Position numbers and translations under genes: made by a program. A DNA stretch of 64,000 nucleotides from positions 527,397-591,396 of the forward strand of contig DIYP01000007.1 of NCBI GenBank assembly GCA_002427735.1, written 5' to 3'. The notes under the pieces were generated by a model, which was not told the DNA's origin, did no database searches, and saw nothing but the letters and a program-made list of their open reading frames with translations. Positions within the stretch are counted from its first letter, which is position 1; the number at the start of each line of letters is the position of its first letter. This DNA comes from Flavobacteriales bacterium UBA6051 (GTDB taxonomy: Bacteria; Bacteroidota; Bacteroidia; Flavobacteriales_D; Crocinitomicaceae). This document shows, in pieces, positions 7,994 through 17,090 of this stretch.

Positions 7994-10330
7994 ATGTCAA
8001 AAAACAGCGCAACAAATAAATTCGACGCAAGTATTTATGTTGACTATGTCCTTCGTCATTGGAAATGGTATGTCATTGGAATTGTAATGGCTGTATTTGT
8101 AGGATATTCATACCTGCGTTATGCAACACCGGAATATGTTTCGAAAGCTACCGTTTTGGTTCGATCCAATGAGGATAACAACCTGTTGATTCGTGAAATC
8201 AGAGGTAATTTAGATATGCTCTCCAAAGAGCGACTTTCACAAGCCGAATCGACCATTTTGCAATCAAGATACCTTGTCAGCAATGTAGTGAAAGAACTAA
8301 AACTCAATGTAAAAATCACTTCTATTACGGGCAAAACTGGTTTAAGGCAGGTAGAGACATACAAAGACGCACCATTTGAGTTGATTCATCCTGATAACGC
8401 AGATAGTCTTTATTACGAGGAGTCGATAAAGATGTCAATCACTCCAATCAATTCAAAGCAATTTGAACTCGCTATTAATGGAAAAGACACCAGAAAAGTG
8501 ACAATCAACGAACCTTTCGAGCATAAAGGTTTGCTTTTCAAGTTAGTCACTGTTCCAAATTATAAAGAACGTTGGGAAGGATATGAATATGAGGTTTCGG
8601 TTGCACCAATAGATCAAGTTGTATCAAGTATCTTATCTAGCTTATCAGTTGATATGGAAAAGTCAGATGCCGGCATTTTGACAATTTCCATGAAAGGTGC
8701 CAATAGCTTAAAGAACAAGGACATAATTCGTCAATTAATCAAAGAGCATAATGAAGCAACAATAAAAGAGCGAAGTCGTGTTGCAGAAAACACAAAAGAA
8801 TTTGTAGACGAGCGTATAGCCATAGTAGAGAATGAGCTATCGTTAATAGAGCGCAGCGGTGAGAACCTTAAGTCCCAAAACCATGTGATCAACTTGGATA
8901 TTGAGTATTCTCATTTGCTGCTGCGCTTGAATGATATCGAAAAGGATATTATCAATACTGGCGTACAGGTGAACCTTGTTGATTTCGTGAGTGATTACAT
9001 GAATGAAAAGAAAGATGCCCTGATTCCGGCCAATATTGGTTTGGTAAGCACCCCACTATTTAAATCCATTACGCATTACAATGAATTATACAATGAATTT
9101 GAGCGCTTGCAGGATGGAACTGGCAAGGTAAATCCAGAGGCCAACAAAATCAAAAAAGAATTGGATTTAACACGTGAAAATGTTCTCCAGGGAATGAAGA
9201 GTATGAAGTTCTCTCAGGAGGAACGGTTAGCACAATTGGAGGAAGAAGAAAGACGTATTCATTCAAAACTTGGAACCTTACCCTCTTATGAAACGAATGT
9301 TCGCGGTATCAATCGATTAAAACAATTAAAAGAAGCAACTTATGTTTTTTTACTTCAGAAGAAAGAAGAAAACGAAATTGACCTTGCATCTACCTCTGGA
9401 AACCTTCGTGTAATTGACGAACCATATGCAGAGCCAGAAGCCGTTTTCCCGAATAAAAGAATCGTCTATGTTTTAATTCTAGTCTTCGGCACCTTAGCAC
9501 CGACACTGATTTTATTTCTCATCAGTATTTTAACTCGTTATGTCAAAACAGAATCTGAAATAAGAGCATTGGGCGCTGAAATAGCAGGAGTTATTCCTCG
9601 AGGAGACAAAAAAGAGTCACTTTGCTATCAGAAAAATAATCGAAACGAACTATCCGAAGCCTTTCGCAGGTTACGATTCAACGTAAACTTTCATTTTCAA
9701 AAACAAAACAAAGGTAAAGTCATACTTGTCTCCTCTACACGGCCAAATGAGGGCAAGACGTTTATTGCTTTGAACCTAGCCAGATGTATTGCAGATACCG
9801 ATCATAAAGTAGCAATCGTTGGTCTTGATCTTCGAAACCCACAATTATCCCATGAAATGGGAGTCAGTATTCAACGAAAAGGCGTTTCGAATTTTATTAG
9901 TGATAAAGGCCTGAGTTTGGATGAATTAATCATTTCATCTCCCAATTTTGAATTTTTATCATGCATCACATCTGGTCCGATACCTGAGAACCCAGCAGAA
10001 CTTCTATCAAAATTTCGTCTTGAGACATTAATTCATGACCTACAAAAAGAATTCGATTACGTGGTTATTGATACTTGCTCTGTGGAACCTATGATCGATG
10101 TTTTCTTGTTGACGAAATATGCTGACATTATGCTTTATGTTGCCAGAATAAAACAAATCAGGAAAAGCGATCTAAACCTCATGAGAGCCTATTTAGAGGA
10201 TGAACGTCTAGGAGAAGTCAAAGTAGTAATTAACTCTTGTGAACCAACAAAACTAACATACGAATATGCGGGAGAAAGAAAAGAACAAGGAGTACTGAAA
10301 AGGCTCGCGCGTGCTTTCAAAAGAACTTAA
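7994..10330 (+). CDS. Wzc-like chain-length determinant / BY-kinase
   Basis: A 778-residue inner-membrane protein. A Wzz domain with its first membrane helix (WKWYVIGIVMAVFVGYSYL) is at about residues 17-40, followed by a periplasmic, coiled-coil-rich GNVR region to about 490, a second helix (IVYVLILVFGTLAPTLILFL), and a cytoplasmic BY-kinase domain at about 555-770. The kinase has Walker A (STRPNEGKT, about 580), Walker A' (VGLDLRNPQ) and Walker B (YVVIDTC, about 690). Such proteins control polymer length and couple polymerisation to export through the Wza channel. The C-terminal tail lacks the cluster of tyrosines normally autophosphorylated in Wzc; only LTYEYAG remains. The end overlaps the flippase gene by 20 bases. 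Confidence 0.93.
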   Translation: MSKNSATNKFDASIYVDYVLRHWKWYVIGIVMAVFVGYSYLRYATPEYVSKATVLVRSNEDNNLLIREIRGNLDMLSKERLSQAESTILQSRYLVSNVVKELKLNVKITSITGKTGLRQVETYKDAPFELIHPDNADSLYYEESIKMSITPINSKQFELAINGKDTRKVTINEPFEHKGLLFKLVTVPNYKERWEGYEYEVSVAPIDQVVSSILSSLSVDMEKSDAGILTISMKGANSLKNKDIIRQLIKEHNEATIKERSRVAENTKEFVDERIAIVENELSLIERSGENLKSQNHVINLDIEYSHLLLRLNDIEKDIINTGVQVNLVDFVSDYMNEKKDALIPANIGLVSTPLFKSITHYNELYNEFERLQDGTGKVNPEANKIKKELDLTRENVLQGMKSMKFSQEERLAQLEEEERRIHSKLGTLPSYETNVRGINRLKQLKEATYVFLLQKKEENEIDLASTSGNLRVIDEPYAEPEAVFPNKRIVYVLILVFGTLAPTLILFLISILTRYVKTESEIRALGAEIAGVIPRGDKKESLCYQKNNRNELSEAFRRLRFNVNFHFQKQNKGKVILVSSTRPNEGKTFIALNLARCIADTDHKVAIVGLDLRNPQLSHEMGVSIQRKGVSNFISDKGLSLDELIISSPNFEFLSCITSGPIPENPAELLSKFRLETLIHDLQKEFDYVVIDTCSVEPMIDVFLLTKYADIMLYVARIKQIRKSDLNLMRAYLEDERLGEVKVVINSCEPTKLTYEYAGERKEQGVLKRLARAFKRT

Positions 10331-11600
10331 ATCAAGACTTGTGCGAATAAAAGAATTACTACAATCTAAATTTTCGAAGGACACCATTTGGCTCATGTTA
10401 GCTCAAGGGCTTACACTTCTATCGGGGTTCTTTATCACTATTCACATCAGCCTGCACTACGGTATTCAAGAGTTAGGATACTTTCATCAATCGCTTGCAT
10501 TTTATATGATACTAATGACTTTGTTTGGTTTTGGCCTAAACAATACGCTGATCAAGAAAACGGCGGTTCAATCTTCTAAATTAATCGATGAAGCTCGTTA
10601 CTTAGCAACCACTTTAAGCGTAACATTTGTCATCAATTTATCCTTGAGTTCAATTTGTTTACTCTTTTTGAATCTAAATGAGGGGTTACTTAGTTCGCCA
10701 GAATTGACTCAACTGGTCAAGATAAATTTACTAGCACTTCCCTTTTTCGGTTTAAATAAGAATTTCGGAGCATATTACTCGGGGCAAAGAAATCAACGAA
10801 AGGTGGCTGTCATTCGCTCTGTAAGGTGGATTCTTCTTGCTGGATCAGTACTTCTTTGTTCGATTTTAAATTATCCATTGGAAGTACTGATGTATGCATT
10901 TCTCATAACAGAAACCATTTTATTGAGTTATAACCTGCTTTCAAATTCAACCATTTTCAAATTTCGCCCTTCATTGAAACTAGCGAAAGAGGTTGTTCTT
11001 TTTGGTTTAGGAAGTTACATTTCAGAAATAACTTCAATCGTCAACGCCTCGGCTGATGTAATTATTATCGGTTACTTGTTATCAGCAGAAGATGCCGGTA
11101 ACTATAGCTTTATCATCTACTTCGTAAAAACGATTTACATCTTCCCAGGAATACTGATGCAAAATGTTAGTCCAATTATCTCAAATCACTGGGCGAGGAA
11201 TAGCATCCCTGAATTAAACAAGAAATTATCCGAATTACGCAATATCAATAGTACAATACTTACAGTCCAACTCATTGGTTTGACCATGCTTTTTATTGTT
11301 CTAAATCTTTGGTTTAGAAATAATACAATCGTCATCCTACCCTTTTGTATCTCGATTATTGGAAGCTATTTCTTTGCCCTTATTTCTTGGGGTGGATCCA
11401 TACTTATAATGACAGGGAAATTAAGGGCTAACTTTTACAGAACACTGCTTGTTCTCGTAATTAGTATTCTATCAATCTTCCTATTCACCAGTCTCTTCGG
11501 ATTCATAGGAAGCGCCATTGCTATCTCCCTTAACGGCATTGCTTCTTTCTTCCTGCTTCGAACATTTATTCATCAAAACACAGGAATCAAACTGGCATAA
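10311..11600 (+). CDS. Oligosaccharide flippase (Wzx-like)
   Basis: A 429-residue integral membrane protein with about 12 predicted helices and conserved-looking loops of the MATE/MOP polysaccharide flippase family (SGFFITIHISLHYGIQELGYF at the start; DVIIIGYLLSAEDAGNYSF in the middle). It should flip lipid-linked repeat units of the polysaccharide across the inner membrane. It starts with GTG at 10311 inside the end of the Wzc-like gene, which points to translational coupling. Position between Wzc and the polymerase fits a Wzx/Wzy-dependent pathway. Confidence 0.88.
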   Translation: MLSKELKSRLVRIKELLQSKFSKDTIWLMLAQGLTLLSGFFITIHISLHYGIQELGYFHQSLAFYMILMTLFGFGLNNTLIKKTAVQSSKLIDEARYLATTLSVTFVINLSLSSICLLFLNLNEGLLSSPELTQLVKINLLALPFFGLNKNFGAYYSGQRNQRKVAVIRSVRWILLAGSVLLCSILNYPLEVLMYAFLITETILLSYNLLSNSTIFKFRPSLKLAKEVVLFGLGSYISEITSIVNASADVIIIGYLLSAEDAGNYSFIIYFVKTIYIFPGILMQNVSPIISNHWARNSIPELNKKLSELRNINSTILTVQLIGLTMLFIVLNLWFRNNTIVILPFCISIIGSYFFALISWGGSILIMTGKLRANFYRTLLVLVISILSIFLFTSLFGFIGSAIAISLNGIASFFLLRTFIHQNTGIKLA

Positions 11601-12812
11601 ATGCAACGCTTAATTAACAATATAATTGCGATCAATGTTCTAGTTGATGTCCTTTTGATCTTCGTAAAAGATTTAGGTATAGTAAAGGCTGCACTGATGC
11701 TTCTACTAACGCTTCATTTATTAATCAAACATCGAGGAAATCACTATCACTATAACTCAGTTTTTATATTCTCAGGTTATGTGTTAATCATAGCACTGAT
11801 TAGTTCAGACCTGGTAAGTTCACTCATCAACTCTATAAAAATTCTCATTCCAATCGTTGCGGTACTTATCGGGTTTCATTATTTCGACACCAAAGACAAA
11901 GTGAAGAATCTCGCAAAGTCTATGAACATTGCCATGCTTATTTTGGTTATCAACTTTCTAGTTTGCAACACTTTGGGAATTGGAGAAGCCTCTCGTTATG
12001 AAAAAGCAGATGAAGAAGTGGTATTCCTGATGGGGCAACTGACCGACAATTGGAACATGTTCACTTACTCCATTCTAACCGTCCCGATAATCCTTGTTGC
12101 TCAGCCTAAAAAGAAAAAGTACTACACCTATTTCTTAGCCATTTTCAACACGATGCTAATTGTTATCTCCATCAAACGGATTGCCATCCTCGGGCTATTA
12201 TTGGGTACGGCTATCAATGCCTCCTACAGGATTTCAATGAAAAAGATGGTCGGTATTGCTCTGATAATGGCCAGCATTGCTGCGATTACCTATCCTCTTT
12301 ACAGCACAGCTTTGAATTCTCGTTTTGAAGCCAGAGCAGACCGTTTTGAAGAAGGCTCATTAGAAAAAGAATCTCGCTACTTAGAAACCTTTTTCGTTTG
12401 GGAGCAAGTGGAGAGTTTTGAACCATACTCACGCAGCTTCTTTGGAATGGAGGCATTCAACTCTGCTCGAAACTATGCCGATGGAAGATTTGGTGATCGT
12501 CAATTGCATATTGATTATAACAACATCGTAAATACCACAGGATTAGTAGGATTACTACTTTATCTACTGATATTCGTACAACTCTGGCGCAAATTCAAAC
12601 AATACACCGCTGGACTTGGTGAGCTTGATGATTTCTCAATCACAATGAAATCAACCTTTATCTCCTTTTTCTTCATCCAATTTATAACGTCCATAGCTGG
12701 ACAGATGTATAACATCTCATTTCGATTGATTCTTTTCATTTTTTTAGGATCAATCCTCGGATATTTCTACCAAATGAGTCAAAATCAGCAGCATGAAAGT
12801 ACTCATAGTTAG
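11601..12812 (+). CDS. O-antigen polymerase/ligase-like membrane protein (Wzy-like)
   Basis: A 403-residue membrane protein with roughly ten helices and one large periplasmic loop at about 235-300 (RADRFEEGSLEKESRYLETF), the layout of Wzy polymerases and WaaL ligases. Because it sits directly after the flippase gene (its ATG follows the stop with no gap) and in an operon with export genes, I read it as the polymerase that joins repeat units in the periplasm. Sequence within this class is poorly conserved, so polymerase versus ligase rests on context. Its last 20 bases overlap the glycosyltransferase gene. Confidence 0.8.
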   Translation: MQRLINNIIAINVLVDVLLIFVKDLGIVKAALMLLLTLHLLIKHRGNHYHYNSVFIFSGYVLIIALISSDLVSSLINSIKILIPIVAVLIGFHYFDTKDKVKNLAKSMNIAMLILVINFLVCNTLGIGEASRYEKADEEVVFLMGQLTDNWNMFTYSILTVPIILVAQPKKKKYYTYFLAIFNTMLIVISIKRIAILGLLLGTAINASYRISMKKMVGIALIMASIAAITYPLYSTALNSRFEARADRFEEGSLEKESRYLETFFVWEQVESFEPYSRSFFGMEAFNSARNYADGRFGDRQLHIDYNNIVNTTGLVGLLLYLLIFVQLWRKFKQYTAGLGELDDFSITMKSTFISFFFIQFITSIAGQMYNISFRLILFIFLGSILGYFYQMSQNQQHESTHS

Positions 12813-13746
12813 TTCCGCCACTAATGGAAAAACGGCTTCTTTCATTCAAGAACAAATAGAATCTCTAAATGCTTTAGGTATTGATATTCATCAATTTACT
12901 ATCAATCAGAAAGGAGTTTCAGGTTACTTGAATACATTTCCAAAACTTCGAAAAGTACTTCGAAAACTAAAACCCGATTTAATTCATGCTCATTATGGAC
13001 TTTGTGGACTATTATGTAATCTACAAAGGCGCATACCTGTTGTAACAACCTATCACGGATCAGATATTAATGTACCTAAAAGTCGAAGGTTCTCAAAATG
13101 GAGTGTGCGATTCAGTGCATCCAACATATATGTGACTAGTCATCTTAGGGTTCAAGTGGCTGATACCAGAGGAAACGAGGTGCCATGTGGAGTAGATACT
13201 TCTTTGTTTGTCCCAAAGGAAAAGAACGTATCACAAATCGCTCTCAACTGGGATACATCAAAGAAGTATGCATTGTTCAGCTCAAGCTTTGATAACGCAA
13301 TTAAAAACAGCCCTTTGGCGCTTGCTGCTGTAGAAAATTACAATGCAAAACATCGAGAACAAGTCACGCTTATGGAACTTAAAGATATGACTCGCGAGCA
13401 AGTTGTTCTTGCTATTAATGCTTGCGAATTTGTCCTCTTGACCTCATACTCTGAAGGTTCACCACAAATTATAAAAGAGGCTCTTGCTTGTAATCGTCCT
13501 ATTGTATCTACAAATGTTGGATCTGTGGAAGAGATGGTTTCACATCTGGAGGGTTGTTATGTTGTTGATAGTACAATTAAAGGTACCATATCGGGAATAT
13601 GTGAAGCAATGAAATATAGCGCAAATAATCACTCAACAAATGGGCGTGAAAGAATAAAAGAACAAGGACTTAGTCTTGATAAAACAGCTGATAGACTCAA
13701 ATCCATCTACAATAGTGTACTAACTACTAAATCAAAACAATCATGA
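12793..13746 (+). CDS. Glycosyltransferase family 4
   Basis: A 317-residue cytoplasmic GT-B enzyme. The N-terminal Rossmann half shows PDLIHAHYGLCG and VVTTYHGSDIN (the TxHG motif); the C-terminal half has SEGSPQIIKEALACNRPIVS, the E-x7-E nucleotide-sugar binding motif of GT4 (retaining) enzymes, with Glu in EGSPQIIKE. It should add a sugar to the lipid-linked repeat unit; which sugar cannot be read. The ATG at 12793 lies within the polymerase gene and its stop overlaps the next ATG by 4 bases, so translation is tightly coupled. Confidence 0.9.
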   Translation: MKVLIVSSATNGKTASFIQEQIESLNALGIDIHQFTINQKGVSGYLNTFPKLRKVLRKLKPDLIHAHYGLCGLLCNLQRRIPVVTTYHGSDINVPKSRRFSKWSVRFSASNIYVTSHLRVQVADTRGNEVPCGVDTSLFVPKEKNVSQIALNWDTSKKYALFSSSFDNAIKNSPLALAAVENYNAKHREQVTLMELKDMTREQVVLAINACEFVLLTSYSEGSPQIIKEALACNRPIVSTNVGSVEEMVSHLEGCYVVDSTIKGTISGICEAMKYSANNHSTNGRERIKEQGLSLDKTADRLKSIYNSVLTTKSKQS

Positions 13747-14861
13747 AATTTGCATTTTACTTTGGTCATCCTGCTCAATTTTTATTCGTTAGAGAAACGA
13801 TCAAACAACTACACGATCGAGGGCATCAAACACTTCTGTTGATTAAGAAAAAAGATGTACTAGAAAAGCTCATTGAAGAAAGCGGCATGGAATGTATTAA
13901 TATACTTCCCGAAGAACGTAAAAACACAAGGATTGCAACTATACAAAGCCTTTTAAAGAGAAACCGTATAATGTTCCCAATTCTGAAAAAATTCAATCCT
14001 GACTTATTGGTAAGTTCGGATGCCTCTTTTGCGCATTTAGGGAAGATCATGAGGATTCCAAGAATAACAATCCTCGAAGACGATTACGAAGTCATCAAAC
14101 CACTTGCGCGGTTAACATATCCGTTTACCTCTTCTATTTTATGTCCAAATGTTTGCGATGTAGGCAAATGGACTGAAAAGAAAATAGGTTATGATGGGTT
14201 TATGAAGCTCGGTTATCTCCACCCCAATGTATTTACTCCTGACAAAGAAATACCTGATGAATATGGAATGAAAGGTGATTACGCGATCATTAGACTGTCG
14301 CAACTGGCAGCCTACCACGACGTTGATTTACAGGGTATCTCAGCAGATTTCCTTCAGAAATTGATTGACAAATTAGAAGCTGCCGACATTCGCCCCTATA
14401 TTACATCAGAAGGTGATCTTCCCGAACAATTTGAAGCATACAAGCTAAAGATTCATGTGTTAGATATGCATCATATTTTAGCACAATCAAGTCTGCTTAT
14501 TTCGGATAGTCAAAGTATGAGTGTTGAGGCTGCAATGCTTGGAGTTCCTTCTCTCCGATACAGCGATTTATCGGGAAAAATATCGGTCTTGGAGGAGCTT
14601 GAGCAAAGCTATAAATTGACATTTGGATTCCGAAGCGATAATCAACTTGGACTTGTAAATAAACTGGATTTAATTCTTTCAAAGGATGACTTTAAGCGGG
14701 AATTTCAAAATCGACGAAACGTAATGCTACGGGATAAAATTGACGTTACTTCTTTCTTAATGGACGTGTTCGTTAACTATCCAATCAAGAAGCACAATGA
14801 TGACGCTTACCGTGCAAGTCATGAAACAAACAATAGTATCTTCCAGGAAAAAAGAGCCTAA
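13743..14861 (+). CDS. DUF354 family protein
   Basis: A 372-residue protein whose N-terminal MKFAFYFGHPAQFLFVRETI and later SSDASFAHLGKIMRIP and ILAQSSLLISDSQSMSVEAAMLG match the DUF354 family, which has a GT-B fold similar to UDP-GlcNAc 2-epimerases and glycosyltransferases. The segment DSQSMSVEAAMLGVPSLRYS corresponds to the nucleotide-sugar binding part. In this operon it may act as a second glycosyltransferase or as an epimerase; the sequence alone does not decide. It begins 4 bases before the end of the GT4 gene. After its stop comes an 88-base gap that contains a LytTR-type operator, the only real gap inside the locus. Confidence 0.8.
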   Translation: MKFAFYFGHPAQFLFVRETIKQLHDRGHQTLLLIKKKDVLEKLIEESGMECINILPEERKNTRIATIQSLLKRNRIMFPILKKFNPDLLVSSDASFAHLGKIMRIPRITILEDDYEVIKPLARLTYPFTSSILCPNVCDVGKWTEKKIGYDGFMKLGYLHPNVFTPDKEIPDEYGMKGDYAIIRLSQLAAYHDVDLQGISADFLQKLIDKLEAADIRPYITSEGDLPEQFEAYKLKIHVLDMHHILAQSSLLISDSQSMSVEAAMLGVPSLRYSDLSGKISVLEELEQSYKLTFGFRSDNQLGLVNKLDLILSKDDFKREFQNRRNVMLRDKIDVTSFLMDVFVNYPIKKHNDDAYRASHETNNSIFQEKRA

Positions 14862-14875
14862 TAAACATCAATCAT

Positions 14876-14905
14876 TCCTTTTGGAAACGTGACTTTAACG
14901 TTGGG
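14876..14905 (+). promoter_or_regulatory. LytTR-type operator before the sugar transferase gene
   Basis: The strong half AACGTTGGG (14897-14905) is preceded exactly 21 bases upstream by TCCTTTTGG (14876-14884), which fits the 9-bp LytTR consensus at all but one position. A possible -7 box TATGTGGA is at 14933-14940. The pair suggests an extra promoter inside the polysaccharide locus under the same control as the first gene. Confidence 0.5.
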
Positions 14906-14949
14906 ATATTACGCCTCGCAAATTCCTCCTTGTATGTGGAAATTGAGGT

Positions 14950-16050
14950 ATGCAGAACTCACTACTTCAATATCCGGCAAGTCCACTTGAGTGGAAAAGC
15001 AACATTCGAAAAGAGACAAAAAGAGATTTCATCTCGGAAACACACGGAGATGAAGTACTCGCTTTTGTAGATCAATTTATAGTCACAAATAAAGCAACTA
15101 CTCGGATTTTATTAAAGCCAAAAGACCTGGACTTAATAATGCCAAAAACACAGGTTGAAGCAGTCGTGAACCTGCACAGCTTTAATAATATAAGAGATAT
15201 TGATTCATACTTTGAGCAAGTCAATAATGTAATGCAGGAAAATGCTGTTTTCATTGGTCATATTCGGACAAATAAACTTCGCCACGAGACTCGCAAAAAC
15301 CGACGGGGGTTGAGTCAAGTGGCTAAGTTTTTAGATTTTATCGCGCATCGAATCCCATCAAAAGTCTCTTTTTTAAAGCCACTGTACCTCCAACTTACGA
15401 AAGGGAAAAATCAACGTATATCAAAGGCAGAAATATGCGGAAGATTCGTTCGTTCTGGTTTTACTATTCTTTCTATTGAAGAGAATCTTGATGGAAATAT
15501 GTTCTTCGTTGGAACGAAGACAGGAACACCGATAAGGAGCGACAAGCCAAGTTCAGGATTGCTTTACAAAATGCCTCGCATGGGTAAAAATGGCAAAATG
15601 ATCGGTGTATATAAATTCAGAACAATGCATGCCTATTCAGAATATCTTCAGGACTATGTGTTGAAGGAAAATGGATACGGTCCAAATGGAAAACCTGCAA
15701 ACGATTTTCGCGTGACCTCTTGGGGCAAATTCATGCGTAAATTCTGGATTGATGAATTACCTCAGTTATTGAATGTTTTGAAAGGTGAAATGAAACTGGT
15801 TGGAGTGCGTCCAGTATCCAAACGCTATTTTCAAGATATCCCGAAAGAATTACAAGAACTTCGGTTATCACGCAAACCTGGTTGTATTCCACCCTATGTT
15901 GCTTTTGATATGGAAGGATCTAAGGAAGGAGCACTCGCTTCTGAAGAGCGATACCTTAGATTAAGCGATAAATACGCTACTCTCAGGGACATTCGACTAG
16001 TGTTTCAGGCTATAAACAACATCGTTATTCGCCGCAAAAGAAGCGCTTAA
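14950..16050 (+). CDS. Initiating sugar transferase (undecaprenyl-phosphate sugar-1-P transferase family)
   Basis: A 366-residue protein. The C-terminal 190 residues are the bacterial sugar-transferase domain: YKFRTMHAYSEYLQDY (about 220), DFRVTSWGKFMRKFWIDELP and LVGVRPVSKRYF. These enzymes transfer a sugar-1-phosphate to undecaprenyl phosphate and start the repeat unit. The N-terminal 190 residues contain no membrane helices, unlike WcaJ/WbaP proteins; the segment VEAVVNLHSFNNIRDIDSYF with NAVFIGHIRTNKLRHETRK recalls a degenerate methyltransferase-like domain that I remember from other Bacteroidota sugar transferases. It is the last gene of the locus and is followed by a terminator. Because the membrane is normally reached through the catalytic domain's own reentrant helix, function is plausible without N-terminal helices. 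Confidence 0.88.
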   Translation: MQNSLLQYPASPLEWKSNIRKETKRDFISETHGDEVLAFVDQFIVTNKATTRILLKPKDLDLIMPKTQVEAVVNLHSFNNIRDIDSYFEQVNNVMQENAVFIGHIRTNKLRHETRKNRRGLSQVAKFLDFIAHRIPSKVSFLKPLYLQLTKGKNQRISKAEICGRFVRSGFTILSIEENLDGNMFFVGTKTGTPIRSDKPSSGLLYKMPRMGKNGKMIGVYKFRTMHAYSEYLQDYVLKENGYGPNGKPANDFRVTSWGKFMRKFWIDELPQLLNVLKGEMKLVGVRPVSKRYFQDIPKELQELRLSRKPGCIPPYVAFDMEGSKEGALASEERYLRLSDKYATLRDIRLVFQAINNIVIRRKRSA

Positions 16051-16073
16051 TTCCTTTTACCATTAATAATACA

Positions 16074-16107
16074 ACATCTGCACTCTTAGGTGCGGATGTT
16101 TCTTTTT
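16074..16107 (+). terminator. Terminator at the end of the exopolysaccharide locus
   Basis: A 10-bp stem (ACATCTGCAC / GTGCGGATGT with one G-U pair, loop TCTTAG) followed by TTTCTTTTT lies 23 bases after the sugar transferase stop. Confidence 0.88.
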
Positions 16108-16244
16108 ATTTCCTCAAGTAAAGACTATTGTTTAATCAAAACATCTGAGTGAAATAAAATAAAAAGGCGAATAGAATTCGATTGAGAAATTGAATAGTCT
16201 ATATTTATTAGCGAGCGATAGAGCTAATTGAAGCTTTACCATAA

Positions 16245-16928
16245 ATGCAAATTAAAAATGTAGATCAGTTGAATGATGAAGAACTTAAAATAGTTGATGA
16301 AATCAAGTCTCTTGGTTGGTGGGTTCTAAATAGACATGAGCTTTTTCAATACAACAACACGCCTATTTTGGACAACGACGATCCAAATGAAATAGTATTT
16401 CTTAGCCTGTCTGGCAGAAAAGAAGTTGATGATAATTGGCTAAAAAAGATAGGACTCCTTAAGAATTTGGAATCATTACATCTTGATGCTACTTCTATAA
16501 CTGATGACGGTATCCAACACCTATTAAATCTAGAGAAACTAGCTCATTTAAATTTGCGTGGAACGGTTTTAACGGATAAAGCTCTTTCGTATATATCACG
16601 TTTTTCCAGACTCAATTATTTGTGGTTAAATGACACATCTGTATCCGGTGAAAAACTCCATTATTTGTCAAAACTAAGTAGTTTAACTCATCTATTCTTA
16701 GGGAGAACAAAAGTCAATGACAGAACTCTGGAAAACATTTGTAACCATAAACGATTAAAGTCTTTAGGGCTATTTGGGACGAATATAAGTGAGAAATCTA
16801 TTGCGGTATTCAAGAGCTTACCTGCACTGAGAACACTGGATATAACAAGGACGAAAATATCAGAAAAAAAAGCTGAAGAACTGAAAACGCTTTTACCTGA
16901 ACTTTTTATACATATAGAGGACTGGTAA
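16245..16928 (+). CDS. Leucine-rich-repeat protein, cytoplasmic
   Basis: A 227-residue protein without a signal peptide. From about residue 70 it contains six leucine-rich repeats of 23-24 residues (for example LESLHLDATSITDDGIQHLL, LAHLNLRGTVLTDKALSYIS, LTHLFLGRTKVNDRTLENIC), of the cysteine-containing/RI-like subtype common in bacteria. The first 60 residues (GWWVLNRHELFQYNN) are not repeats and are unknown to me. LRRs give a protein-binding surface; the partner is not known. It stands alone, after a terminator, upstream of a GNAT gene. Confidence 0.75.
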   Translation: MQIKNVDQLNDEELKIVDEIKSLGWWVLNRHELFQYNNTPILDNDDPNEIVFLSLSGRKEVDDNWLKKIGLLKNLESLHLDATSITDDGIQHLLNLEKLAHLNLRGTVLTDKALSYISRFSRLNYLWLNDTSVSGEKLHYLSKLSSLTHLFLGRTKVNDRTLENICNHKRLKSLGLFGTNISEKSIAVFKSLPALRTLDITRTKISEKKAEELKTLLPELFIHIEDW

Positions 16929-17090
16929 TGATGCATCTTGAAATGAAACCCGAGTTGAATGATTCAACTTCTAACTTCACAATATATTTAGACGCATTCA
17001 GTCATAAATAATTCGAATAGGCCTTCTTAACCGAAAAAGAAAAATGTAAATTTAGCTAGTATCAAGCGTATTCATTAAAGACAACTGAAA

